Source: an uncultured Acetobacteraceae bacterium | Lineage (GTDB): Bacteria; Pseudomonadota; Alphaproteobacteria; Acetobacterales; Acetobacteraceae | Reading direction: 5' to 3' | Assembly (NCBI GenBank): GCA_903900905.1 | Contig: CAIUPC010000381.1 | Coordinates: 1-54,670 of the forward strand | Length of the DNA stretch: 54,670 nt | Shown: positions 18,894-27,778 of the stretch, in pieces | Layout of the letters: every line of letters starts with the position of its first letter | Numbering within the stretch: position 1 is the first letter of the stretch | Notes under the pieces: generated by a model | The model's input: the letters and a program-made list of their open reading frames with translations, nothing else | Databases searched by the model: none | What the model was told of the DNA's origin: nothing | Translations under genes and position numbers: made by a program

Positions 18894-19313
18894 ATGACCA
18901 CCCCCCGCGAGCGCGATGAGCGCGGCTTCACGCTGTTGGAACTGCTCGTCGTCATCGTCATCCTGGGCCTGCTTATCGGCCTGGTCGCGCCAGCGGCGTT
19001 GCGCCAGCTCGGCGGTGCCCGGGTCTCCGTCGCCAAGCAGTCAATCGAGCGCATTGGCGCGGTGCTGGACATGTACAAGCTGGATATCGGCAGTTACCCC
19101 AGCGCCGACCAGGGGCTGAAGGCGCTGGTTGAGAAGCCGACGGGGGTGAGCGCCTGGAATGGCCCTTATATCAAGGGGGTGGAGCCGGTGGACCCGTGGA
19201 ACCATCCCTACACATACCGCAACCCGTCGAGCCGCACCGGGCATGATTACGACCTGTGCTCCGCCGGGCCGAACGGCAATGCGACCGCGGCGGATGCAAT
19301 CTGCAATCCGTGA
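18894..19313 (+). CDS. gspG: type II secretion major pseudopilin GspG
   Basis: RGFTLLELLVVIVILGLLIGLVAPAAL class III prepilin motif; GspG hallmarks LDIGSYPSADQGLKALVEKP, WNGPYIKG, PVDPWNHPYTYRNP. Confidence 0.96.
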   Translation: MTTPRERDERGFTLLELLVVIVILGLLIGLVAPAALRQLGGARVSVAKQSIERIGAVLDMYKLDIGSYPSADQGLKALVEKPTGVSAWNGPYIKGVEPVDPWNHPYTYRNPSSRTGHDYDLCSAGPNGNATAADAICNP

Positions 19314-19363
19314 TAGGGGGTTGCGCCAGGCCCCGTTACCACTGAGCGCTCTGCGTGACTCTC

Positions 19364-19450
19364 CCGTCATGCCGATGAAGATCGGCATCCACGCCTTTCT
19401 TTTGGCCTGGCCGGTGAAGGCGTGGATGCCGACCTACGTCGGCATGACGG
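19364..19450. repeat. nested long palindrome between convergent genes
   Basis: 34-nt arms CCGTCATGCCGatgaaGATCGGCATCCACGCCTT / AAGGCGTGGATGCCGACctacGTCGGCATGACGG; mismatches only in the 6-nt arm centre; each arm is itself a hairpin. Confidence 0.85.
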
Positions 19451-19491
19451 AATTACCTACATGATTAGGCCAATATTTCCGGCGCCCACTC

Positions 19492-20817
19492 TTATGCCCC
19501 CGCGCCCCGGGCGCGTTCGGCCAGCGCCGCCGCCGCCAAGGCCACCGGCCCTGACCAATCCCCGGGTTCGGTCTGCCGGAACTGGCGCAGACCCGAGTAC
19601 CAAGGACTGTCATCGCGCCCCAACAGCCAGCGCCAATCGGTGTTCAGCCGGTTGAGCAGCCAGACCGGGCAGCCCAAGGCACCCGCGAGATGGACCACCG
19701 CGGTGTCCACGGTAATTGTCAGATCCAGTGCGGCGATCAAGGCCGCGGTGTCCGCGAGGTCGCGCACCTCCGTCATCCACTGCCGCACGCCTGCGGGCGC
19801 CTCCACCGGACCAAACTGCAGGGACACAAAACTCACGCCGGGAATCGCAAGAATCGGTGCCAGGGCCGCGGGCGGGACCGAGCGCTCCCGATCACCGGGG
19901 TAGGAAGGATTGCCCGACCACACGAGCCCAACCCGAAGACCGGGCAGGCCCGCCATCCGCACCCGCCACCGCGCGGCCGCCGCCGGATCGGCCGTCAGAT
20001 AGGGAACCGCGGCCGGGATCGACCCCAGTGCGGTGTCGAACAGCAATGGCAAGTCTCCGAGCGCGCGGTGCCGGTCGTAGGGCGGCAGCGGCAGGTCGCC
20101 GCAAAATCCGGCCAGACCGGGAAGGGTCGCGAACAGGCGTTGCAGCGTGGGCGGACCGGCGATTACGACCCGCGCGCGTTCGGCAACCAGCGGCACATAG
20201 CGGGCGTACATGATCGCGTCGCCGAGTCCCCCATCCGCGTGCAGCAGGACCGTGCCGCCATCAAGTGTTTCGCCGCGCCATTCCGGGCCAGGCAGACGGA
20301 CCGGCGTCTGGATGGCAGCACCGCCGGCGATCAGATCGGGCCAGCCCTCCCGCAAGTGCCCGAGGGTCAGACGCACCGCGCCAAGATTGAACCTGGCGAG
20401 GTTGTTTTCCGGATTCAGCGCCAGCGCGGCGGTGAGCGCGGCCTCCGCACTTTGCCATTGCCCGAGGTCACGCAGCGCCTGGCCAAGGGTGACCAGCGCT
20501 TCCGGCGCGCGCGGCCCCAACCTGAGGGCCTGGTCCAACGCCACACGGGCGTCCGAAAACGCGCCGAGATCACGCAATGCCAGACCGAACATCAGGAACC
20601 CCTCGGCATCCCGATGGCGGGCCGTTCTGGCGCGTGTGAGCAAGGCAGCCACCTGTCGGGACCGCCCGGTCCTATGCGCGATGCGGGCGAGCAGCGCGAG
20701 CGCTTCCATGTGCTCACCCACCCGCGCCAGTACGGCTTTGGCGCCGGCTTCCGCGATGTTTAGTTCGCCCGCGGCGAACGCGGCCCGCGCCGCCTGAACG
20801 GCCGTTAGCGGCGGCAT
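19492..20817 (-). CDS. TPR protein with C-terminal GT9-like glycosyltransferase domain (copy 4)
   Basis: RVGLVWSGNP...DTAALIAALDLTITVDTAVVHLAGALGCPVWLLNRLNTDWRWLLGRDDSPWYSGLRQFRQTEPGDWSGPV. Confidence 0.87.
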   Translation of the reverse strand: MPPLTAVQAARAAFAAGELNIAEAGAKAVLARVGEHMEALALLARIAHRTGRSRQVAALLTRARTARHRDAEGFLMFGLALRDLGAFSDARVALDQALRLGPRAPEALVTLGQALRDLGQWQSAEAALTAALALNPENNLARFNLGAVRLTLGHLREGWPDLIAGGAAIQTPVRLPGPEWRGETLDGGTVLLHADGGLGDAIMYARYVPLVAERARVVIAGPPTLQRLFATLPGLAGFCGDLPLPPYDRHRALGDLPLLFDTALGSIPAAVPYLTADPAAAARWRVRMAGLPGLRVGLVWSGNPSYPGDRERSVPPAALAPILAIPGVSFVSLQFGPVEAPAGVRQWMTEVRDLADTAALIAALDLTITVDTAVVHLAGALGCPVWLLNRLNTDWRWLLGRDDSPWYSGLRQFRQTEPGDWSGPVALAAAALAERARGAGA

Positions 20818-20820
20818 GGA

Positions 20821-23148
20821 TCAGCCGATAAGCAATCCGCCGTGTCCATCGGAGCTGAGGGCAAAACTGTAGCTGCCATAGCTGCCGGCGAGGTTCAGAT
20901 GCGTGCTACCGGCGGTATCGGTGACGGTCAGCACACCGGCTGCGAAGCTGGCGGTCGCGGAGGCATCCCAGGCGAAGGCGGCGAGATCGACCTTGTTGCC
21001 ACTGCCGAGCCCGGCGACGGTGCCTCCAAACGGGGTTGCGGCGCTGGCCAGGATCGTCGCGTTACTCCCGATAAAAGTCATGGTACCGCTGCCGACCCGG
21101 CCGGAGAATTGCAGGACGGTGCCGGAATCGACGGTGTAATCGCCACCGGAGGCGGAGGCGGAGAACAGCAGCGTGCCGGATTGGACAGCCACGGAGCCGT
21201 TGTTGACAAAGGTCGCGTGCACTTCAGCCGTGCCGCTGCCCGCGGTTTTTTCGAACAGGCCGTAATTGGTCACGATCGCGCTGCCTGCGCCGCCTGCGAT
21301 GACGGTGCCATCGGTTTGGATATCCATGGTGCCGATATTGGCGATATACCCGTCCCCGATCGCGGTGCCGGTTGGTTCGGCGCCCAGATGGATTGTCCCA
21401 CTGGTAATGACCAGCGTGCTGTTATTTTGCAGAATCCGGCGGCCGTCCAGATAGATGCCGGCGCCGCTACCGGTCGCGTTCAAGGTGCTGGTATCGTCCA
21501 GTTTGGTCGTGCCACGCCCGACCTCAACCGAGGTGCCGGTGAAGGTCGCGCCCATGCTGGCCGTTACCATCGCCGTGCTGCTGATCGTGCCGCCGCTGAT
21601 CGCCAGCGCGCCGAAGGTTGCTGGTCGCGCCCCGGCGATCAGCGTGCCACCTGACAGGCTCGTTGTCCCGCCGATAGCGATTTGACGGGTATGGGTCGCG
21701 TCGATCACGCCACCGGACAAGCTCAATCCGCCGTCGAGGGCCACTGTCCCGAGGCTCAGTGCCAGCGTGCCGCCGGATACCGCGAGCGTGCCAGCCGCAT
21801 CGACTTTCAAATTCCGCGCCAGCGCGATACCGCCCGCGGCCAGGTTGAGCGTGCCCGATTGGACGTTCACTGTACCGTGGCTGACGAGATTGACCCCAAT
21901 TGTGGCGACGCCGGTGGTCGCGACCTCAATCGTGCCGCTATTGGTCAGAGCCAGGGTGCCGCTTCCTGCGGCGATCACATCGCCCGACGACTGGATGATC
22001 ACTTTGCCGACATTGGCGTTGACGAAGGTCGCGCCGCCGACGCTGCTGCCGATCGGATTAGCCCCCAGCACGATTCCACCGCTGGCGATGGTCATCGTAC
22101 CGTAATTGATCATCTTGCGCTTGTTATCGAGGTTCAGGGATGTTGCCCCGGACGCCGCCGCGCCCAAATAGGACTGGCCGAAAAGCCGGGTGACGCTGGA
22201 CCCGGTCTGCACCGCCGTCCCGGTGACATCGAATTCCGTCAAAACCACGATCGCGGACGGTGCGGTGATCAGGCTGGTGGAGGCCCCGCTGGCCGTCTGC
22301 GCGAGCGAGGCAACACTGGTTGAACGCAGCCCAAGGCGGGCTGATCCCGCACTGACGATCAGCGATCCGCTCAGATCACCGTATGACGCACCCGTGAAAT
22401 CGACCGCGGCGCCATCGATTAGCAGGGTACCCGCGGGCGCGAAGGCCCCATGCGGAATGGCAAACGTGCCCCCGGACAGTTCCAGCACCGCGCCGGCATC
22501 GACGGTGACCCCGGAGCCTGAGGCATAGCCGCCGCCCGCGAGCGTCAGCGTGCCGGCCTGCACATGCAGCATTCCCGCGTCCGAGAACGAGGCCTGAATG
22601 ATGGCGTTGTCCATGCCCCGCTTTAACAACAGGCCGGTATTGACGACGCCGGTGTCACCGGTGCCGGTCGCAATGACCACGCCGCTGCCGTCGATTGTAA
22701 TCGTGCCGCCCGCATTGTTGACCAGCGAGCCGCCGCCCAGGGCGGTACCGCCCGGCAAAAGACCCAGCGCGATGGTGCCGCCATCGAGTGACAGAGACCC
22801 ATTATTGACCAGAGACCGCCCGCCATCGAGGTAGAGTACACCCGGGCTGGCTGGCCCGTTTGCCGCCCGAACCACCGATTGACCGGACAACTGCGTCGAC
22901 CCAATGCCGGATTCCACCACGGTACCGATGAACGTGCCGCCGTTGAGGACGTTCAACTGGCCGATACCCTGGAGCGTGCTGCCCGAACCAACCTGGCTGA
23001 GCTGACCGACGGTCGCGGTGACGTCGAGCGTGACCGTGCCGGCGTTGATGATCGCCGCATCCAGACCGGCTGGCAGGCTAGTACCGCCCCACTCGGCTGG
23101 ATCGGTCCAGCTGCCGGATGCGCCATTGAGCCATGTGAAGGTTGCCAT
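20821..23148 (-). CDS. repeat-rich autotransporter-passenger-like protein (MATFTW family, no Hint domain)
   Basis: MATFTWLNGASGSWTDPAEWGGTSLPAGLDAAIINAG shares its N-terminal pattern with 4267..6618; tandem G/S/T-rich beta-solenoid-like repeats. Confidence 0.75.
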   Translation of the reverse strand: MATFTWLNGASGSWTDPAEWGGTSLPAGLDAAIINAGTVTLDVTATVGQLSQVGSGSTLQGIGQLNVLNGGTFIGTVVESGIGSTQLSGQSVVRAANGPASPGVLYLDGGRSLVNNGSLSLDGGTIALGLLPGGTALGGGSLVNNAGGTITIDGSGVVIATGTGDTGVVNTGLLLKRGMDNAIIQASFSDAGMLHVQAGTLTLAGGGYASGSGVTVDAGAVLELSGGTFAIPHGAFAPAGTLLIDGAAVDFTGASYGDLSGSLIVSAGSARLGLRSTSVASLAQTASGASTSLITAPSAIVVLTEFDVTGTAVQTGSSVTRLFGQSYLGAAASGATSLNLDNKRKMINYGTMTIASGGIVLGANPIGSSVGGATFVNANVGKVIIQSSGDVIAAGSGTLALTNSGTIEVATTGVATIGVNLVSHGTVNVQSGTLNLAAGGIALARNLKVDAAGTLAVSGGTLALSLGTVALDGGLSLSGGVIDATHTRQIAIGGTTSLSGGTLIAGARPATFGALAISGGTISSTAMVTASMGATFTGTSVEVGRGTTKLDDTSTLNATGSGAGIYLDGRRILQNNSTLVITSGTIHLGAEPTGTAIGDGYIANIGTMDIQTDGTVIAGGAGSAIVTNYGLFEKTAGSGTAEVHATFVNNGSVAVQSGTLLFSASASGGDYTVDSGTVLQFSGRVGSGTMTFIGSNATILASAATPFGGTVAGLGSGNKVDLAAFAWDASATASFAAGVLTVTDTAGSTHLNLAGSYGSYSFALSSDGHGGLLIG

Positions 23149-23327
23149 GCGATCACCTTAAGCCAGGTCGAGAGTTGGACGAAGAGTTTAGCCCGTGGCA
23201 GGGGCATGCCAGAGTGTTGTTACCGCCGCGACCTCGCGGGGCGGTGTAATGGAAATTTCACATAGACGACCACGACGGATTTTGATGGCGAGAGTAAGCG
23301 TTTTCTCCCGAGACATAGGGCATAATA

Positions 23328-24563
23328 ATGTTCCGTTATATTATTGGTTTAGCCGTCGCATCGCTGTTTCCTGGCGTTATTGGTACCGCACATGCACAGT
23401 ACGGCGGTACCATGGCTGATTACATGACCATGCGCGTTTGTACCACGACGTCCGATCCCGCCTCGGCGGTTTTGCAAGGTGTGGTGCCAGGCGATCTGAA
23501 CTGCCCTTATTCACGCCAGATCGTCGCTGGTGAAACACCACCATATACCCTGCGTAATTTCGCGGCGAATTTCGTGGCGGCCGCCAACCCCAATTGCGGC
23601 GCCGGCTTCGGGGAGATCGTGCGCTACAATGTGCCGGTCACCATCAACAGCGTCACCCATCGAACGACCCTGTCGCTATCCAATACCACCAACCAGTGCG
23701 CCTCGGCACAGACGATCGGGGCTAATCCGGGCCTGCTGAACGTTTCGGTACAGGATACCAGTGCGACCAGCAATTACGGCTTCATTATGGGCAGCGCCGG
23801 AGCGAACGGTGTCACCTTCAACGACGCCTACCAATATTTCGCCAATGGGGCGACGACCGGCGGCCTGCCGTCGACGCCGATCTGCAAGACCGCGACCCCG
23901 TTTTCATCCGCCCGGTTCGCGAACTCCTGGATCGTCGGACAAAGCCCGGTTTCGGCGAGCCTGCCTGGCCCCATCCAGTTCGCGGTGAGCCAACTCCAGA
24001 TTATCGATCCCGGCGCCATCGCCGTGCTGCAGGCCGGTTCCAACTTCTGCAGCACGCCGTATGTCTCGTCGTTCCATATCTGGCGGCCGGATTGGTATAT
24101 GTTTTACTCGGGCCGTAGCATGGTCGCGATGATCGCATCGCATTACACCCAGGCCGCCGCCAACAATGCCGGGCCGGGCAATGCCCAGGCGTTCGAGCGC
24201 ACCTATTGGACCCGCGAATTCGGCCTCAGCCGGTGGGAGAAATGGACCCGTTCGGACTCGCTGTTCAACGGCCAGAATCCCAAGACCGTGTCGCAGCAGC
24301 TGCTCGCGCACACCACCTGCGCCCAGGTCGGTGGCGCCGCTGGCACGCCCTACCCGATCGTGACCAATCCGCTGGATTCCCATACCTCAGGTGGCGTGGT
24401 GTTGAGTTCCGTGAACGGGATCTACCAGAAAGTCATCAGCGGCGGCACAACCTACACTTGGTACATGACCCTGTGTGCCGACTATACGAACGTCGACCGC
24501 AGCGTGACGGGTCAGGCCTTGCCGGCGATTCCGTCGCTGTATCAGGCGCTCTGGGCGCCCTGA
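23328..24563 (+). CDS. secreted protein of unknown family
   Basis: Signal peptide MFRYIIGLAVASLFPGVIGTAHAQ; cysteine-containing; similar to the frameshifted ORF pair at 27779-28884. Confidence 0.7.
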   Translation: MFRYIIGLAVASLFPGVIGTAHAQYGGTMADYMTMRVCTTTSDPASAVLQGVVPGDLNCPYSRQIVAGETPPYTLRNFAANFVAAANPNCGAGFGEIVRYNVPVTINSVTHRTTLSLSNTTNQCASAQTIGANPGLLNVSVQDTSATSNYGFIMGSAGANGVTFNDAYQYFANGATTGGLPSTPICKTATPFSSARFANSWIVGQSPVSASLPGPIQFAVSQLQIIDPGAIAVLQAGSNFCSTPYVSSFHIWRPDWYMFYSGRSMVAMIASHYTQAAANNAGPGNAQAFERTYWTREFGLSRWEKWTRSDSLFNGQNPKTVSQQLLAHTTCAQVGGAAGTPYPIVTNPLDSHTSGGVVLSSVNGIYQKVISGGTTYTWYMTLCADYTNVDRSVTGQALPAIPSLYQALWAP

Positions 24564-24585
24564 TACAGCGCGTTGCTTAGACCAG

Positions 24586-24684
24586 GATCGTTTGAGGTTG
24601 GATCAACGTACGTGTTCGATCATGGTCTGACTCTTTGTTTTGTCGCGTGATTCACGTTTTCGGGTGATTCCACCTCAAACGATC
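24586..24684. repeat. inverted repeat between convergent genes
   Basis: Arms GATCGTTTGAGGTTGGATCA (24586-24605) and TGATTCCACCTCAAACGATC (24665-24684), 18/20 complementary, 59-nt spacer. Confidence 0.7.
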
Positions 24685-24689
24685 ACGCT

Positions 24690-26645
24690 CTAATACCGCA
24701 TCGATTCGGTGAAAGCCGGATCGAGCGGCCAGGCGGCATCTTCGTATCGGACCCCTGGACGAATGGGGAAGGCGTCGAATAAGGCCGCCCCGTCCACCTG
24801 CAACGGCTCCCACATTGTATCGATGGCGCGAATCAGCCGATCCCAGCGGGTTGGCAGATGGCGTTGGCTGCCATAGGCAGCGACTCGTTGCCGGGACGTG
24901 CCGCTGTACCAATCCCGCAGCCGGTGATCCAGCTTCGCTTCCTCATCCCCGACGTCGAGCATCATGCCCTCCCCCGGATGAGTGCTGAACCATATATTAG
25001 GAATTCCGAACGTTTCGGGAATAACAAGGCCATGAAAACTGGTCGAGGCGATGCGGCGGCAGGCGCGGATCTCGTCGACCCGGGCCAGGAGGCTTTCGGT
25101 ATCGTTTTCGGTATAAGTGTTGATGATCTTCACCACCCCGGCGAGTGATGGCGGGATATGGTAGCGCCGGTAGTCGGGCAAAGGGCCCGCCGCCGGGGTT
25201 GCCGCTGTCAGTTCGGTGATGTGTAGCACGATCCCGAGCTCATAGCGCGGCTCGACTGGGCGGTGCCCTATGAGCTTTGGCATGAACCAAACGGGGTCAC
25301 CGTGAACCTCTGGCGCCGGCACGCCAGCCTGCCGCAATCGGGCGGCGCTGTTCCGGCCCCGCATGGCGTGCACGACCAGGGTGGTGTCGGGCGGGACTGC
25401 GAAACGGCCCAAAGACGGGTTGAACGCATTTCTGGTGGCATCCAGGCCGGTACCCCAGAGATGCGCGATGCCGTTGCGCTGGGCGTGGCCGATCGTCCCA
25501 ACAGCAACCAGACGCTCCCCTTTGTCATCGAAATTACGCCGGACGATGGGCAGCCCGGCAATGGCCGCCGTGACTGTCGCACTCAGGGCGTCCCCAAGAT
25601 TGGGAAAGGGCGTCGCCTCCCCTGTCGCGGCCCAGCCGAGGGGGACGGCGCCATTGGCATCGACCCAATCTTGCAATGATACCGCCTCTGGCCGGCCAGG
25701 GCGCCGGGTGACCGCGGGGCGCACGGGACTCGCCGGTGCGGCGGCACAAACGAGCGGATGCGCAAACGCATCACTGTCATCGGCGACCGCGACCGGATCC
25801 GGGTCCAGCGGAAAGCACGACACCAGATCCTCTTCGCGCATCCAGGCCGGCGTCCAGGTGCGGTCAATGGCACGGATCGCCGCGTCCCAATCGATCGCGG
25901 CGACGCCAGCGTGACCGAACACCGGCAGCGTCGCCAGCCGCAAACCAGCATAGAGGTCGGCCAGTTCCGGCCCCAGCGCACCGTCGGGATCGATCAGCAG
26001 GCGACGAACCGCCGGGGCGCCGCCATCCGGGACCAACGCGAGGCACGGAATGCCGAAGGCCTCCGCGACGATCGCCCCTGAAACGCATGTGGTAAGGACC
26101 CGCCGGCAGGACAGGATCTCATCCAGGACCGCCTTGGGCGTCTCTCCGTCCACCGCGACGCGCGCAACAATCACCCTGATACCCGCATCTGCCGGCACGG
26201 CGTCGCAACCTGCGCTGCTATCCACGACGATACCAAGCTCCCACCGCTTGGGCGGGCGCGCGCGATGAAAGGCCGGAAAGAGCCAGGCTGGATCGCCGTA
26301 GACGGACCCCACGGTCCCGTCCAGCCAACGGCGGGAGAACGGCCCCCGCGTGGCGGCAATTTTCGCCTCCGTCGCCCGCACCGTCCCTGGGGCGCAGCCG
26401 CTGCCCCACACAACGGCCCCTTCACCCTGCAAAAGATGGGCGACGGAACCGGATGCCGTCATCCGGGGCCGCTCCGAACCCGCCGGCATCGGCATGATCG
26501 GCAGACCGGCCAGCAACGACACCACGATCGGGCCAAGCGCCTCAGTCAACGGCCTGTCCGGACTCGCATGTGCAACCACAAGCGGCACCAGACCGCTCTG
26601 TCGCGCCATTTCCGTAAGGGATGTCACGACTCCGCAGGCCCGCAC
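24690..26645 (-). CDS. tandem-duplicated polysaccharide pyruvyl transferase-like protein
   Basis: 651 aa; both halves align with 11553..12644: GSVYGDPAWLFPAFHRARPPKRWELGIVV (N) and PEVHGDPVWFMPKLIGHRPVEPRYELGIVLHITEL (C). Confidence 0.8.
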   Translation of the reverse strand: MRACGVVTSLTEMARQSGLVPLVVAHASPDRPLTEALGPIVVSLLAGLPIMPMPAGSERPRMTASGSVAHLLQGEGAVVWGSGCAPGTVRATEAKIAATRGPFSRRWLDGTVGSVYGDPAWLFPAFHRARPPKRWELGIVVDSSAGCDAVPADAGIRVIVARVAVDGETPKAVLDEILSCRRVLTTCVSGAIVAEAFGIPCLALVPDGGAPAVRRLLIDPDGALGPELADLYAGLRLATLPVFGHAGVAAIDWDAAIRAIDRTWTPAWMREEDLVSCFPLDPDPVAVADDSDAFAHPLVCAAAPASPVRPAVTRRPGRPEAVSLQDWVDANGAVPLGWAATGEATPFPNLGDALSATVTAAIAGLPIVRRNFDDKGERLVAVGTIGHAQRNGIAHLWGTGLDATRNAFNPSLGRFAVPPDTTLVVHAMRGRNSAARLRQAGVPAPEVHGDPVWFMPKLIGHRPVEPRYELGIVLHITELTAATPAAGPLPDYRRYHIPPSLAGVVKIINTYTENDTESLLARVDEIRACRRIASTSFHGLVIPETFGIPNIWFSTHPGEGMMLDVGDEEAKLDHRLRDWYSGTSRQRVAAYGSQRHLPTRWDRLIRAIDTMWEPLQVDGAALFDAFPIRPGVRYEDAAWPLDPAFTESMRY

Positions 26646-26818
26646 ATCAAACTGTCATAGAATTGCATCAGGTATTTAACCTATCTGTAGCGTTGTTTCA
26701 CTTGTCTTCATACCCGCCACTATTTAGTCACGCGGTAAGGCCAGCGATACTTCCAATTTTCAAGGATGGCAGGGCCGCTGTCGGGGTGACGAGCTTGGAT
26801 ACAGTCGATCAGCCGTTC

Positions 26819-27076
26819 ATGGTGGCGGAAATGAGCGAAACCCGCGTCGGGGAATCCTCGGCCGAGGGCGCGCGCAACCGCCGTGCGGGACGCGCCAAGA
26901 GTGAGACCGACCCCACCGTGCAGGTCAGCCTGCGGCTCCCTTCGAGTCAGATCAATGCTCTTCGGGAACGGGCTTACGCGGTTGGGCGCACCGAACGATC
27001 GATGATCACCCCGCAGGAAATCATGCGGCGTATGATCACCAAGGCCCTGGCGCACGACGACACCGCCGAGAGCTGA
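26819..27076 (+). CDS. small protein with ribbon-helix-helix-like segment
   Basis: TVQVSLRLPSSQINALRERAYAVGRTERSMITPQEIMRRMITKALA; start uncertain (26819 or 26831). Confidence 0.5.
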   Translation: MVAEMSETRVGESSAEGARNRRAGRAKSETDPTVQVSLRLPSSQINALRERAYAVGRTERSMITPQEIMRRMITKALAHDDTAES

Positions 27077-27093
27077 ACGACCGGGCACCGGCA

Positions 27094-27441
27094 TTAGTGG
27101 GGGATCAGCGGCGCAGGGAAAGCCGGCGCCAGCGGTCGTTGCGGCCGGGCTGAAACGCCGAAATTGCTACCCAACTGCTCCTGCGTCGCGGCCGAATTGA
27201 ATGTCCCCGTTGCCAGGCCGGGCGAAGCCGCGCTGATAGGCGCGTCCCCGGAGGAAAAGCGCTGCCGCGGCATCGCCTGCTGCAATTGACGATTGAGGCA
27301 GGCATAGGATTGCTCGCTGCCGATCCGCACATCGACGCAGGGATCGGGGCTGGCTGGTTGGGCCGCGACCGGCGCTACCCATAGCCAAACGCCTGTCAAC
27401 ACCGGCAATCCCAACGCCACGGGCCAATCTGCACGCATCAA
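27094..27441 (-). CDS. small exported hypothetical protein
   Basis: Signal-like N terminus ending APVAAQ; CVDVRIGSEQSYACLNRQLQ segment. Confidence 0.6.
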   Translation of the reverse strand: MMRADWPVALGLPVLTGVWLWVAPVAAQPASPDPCVDVRIGSEQSYACLNRQLQQAMPRQRFSSGDAPISAASPGLATGTFNSAATQEQLGSNFGVSARPQRPLAPAFPAPLIPH

Positions 27442-27778
27442 TCCGTTGCTCCTTCGCAGGGATGATCATAGCGCAAAACGCCTTTGACCGACACCCAATT
27501 CGCGCATGCCACGCCAGACGCGTATGAGCTGGCGGCCATCGGTCCGCACCCTCAGGCGGTCACATTGCCCGGTGGTTGCACCGCGGCCAATTATGCGCTC
27601 ATCGCGCGTTCGTGAAAACAAATCCGCCACAGTCGTATGTTACGTTAATATTTCATTAAGCATTTCCTGTCTTTGTTCCCTGGCCACGGCCAAACGCTTC
27701 CACCGGTGCCCATCCTTCGTGACCGGCCGTGCGCTTCATCGCTTTCGCGAGATGGCGCCACGGACACAAGGATCTGTC

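Noticed and set aside
20821-23148. Classical type V autotransporter
   Set aside because: No C-terminal beta-barrel (ends SYSFALSSDGHGGLLIG, no terminal aromatic) and no clear Sec signal peptide.
23221-23246. Hairpin CCGCCGCGACCTCGCGGGGCGG between divergent genes
   Set aside because: Short GC-rich palindrome easily expected by chance at this GC content; no T-tract or repeat partner.
26652-26669. CTGTCATAGAATTGCATC as a third PHO box
   Set aside because: First half-site perfect but the second matches only about 3/7 at the required 11-nt spacing.
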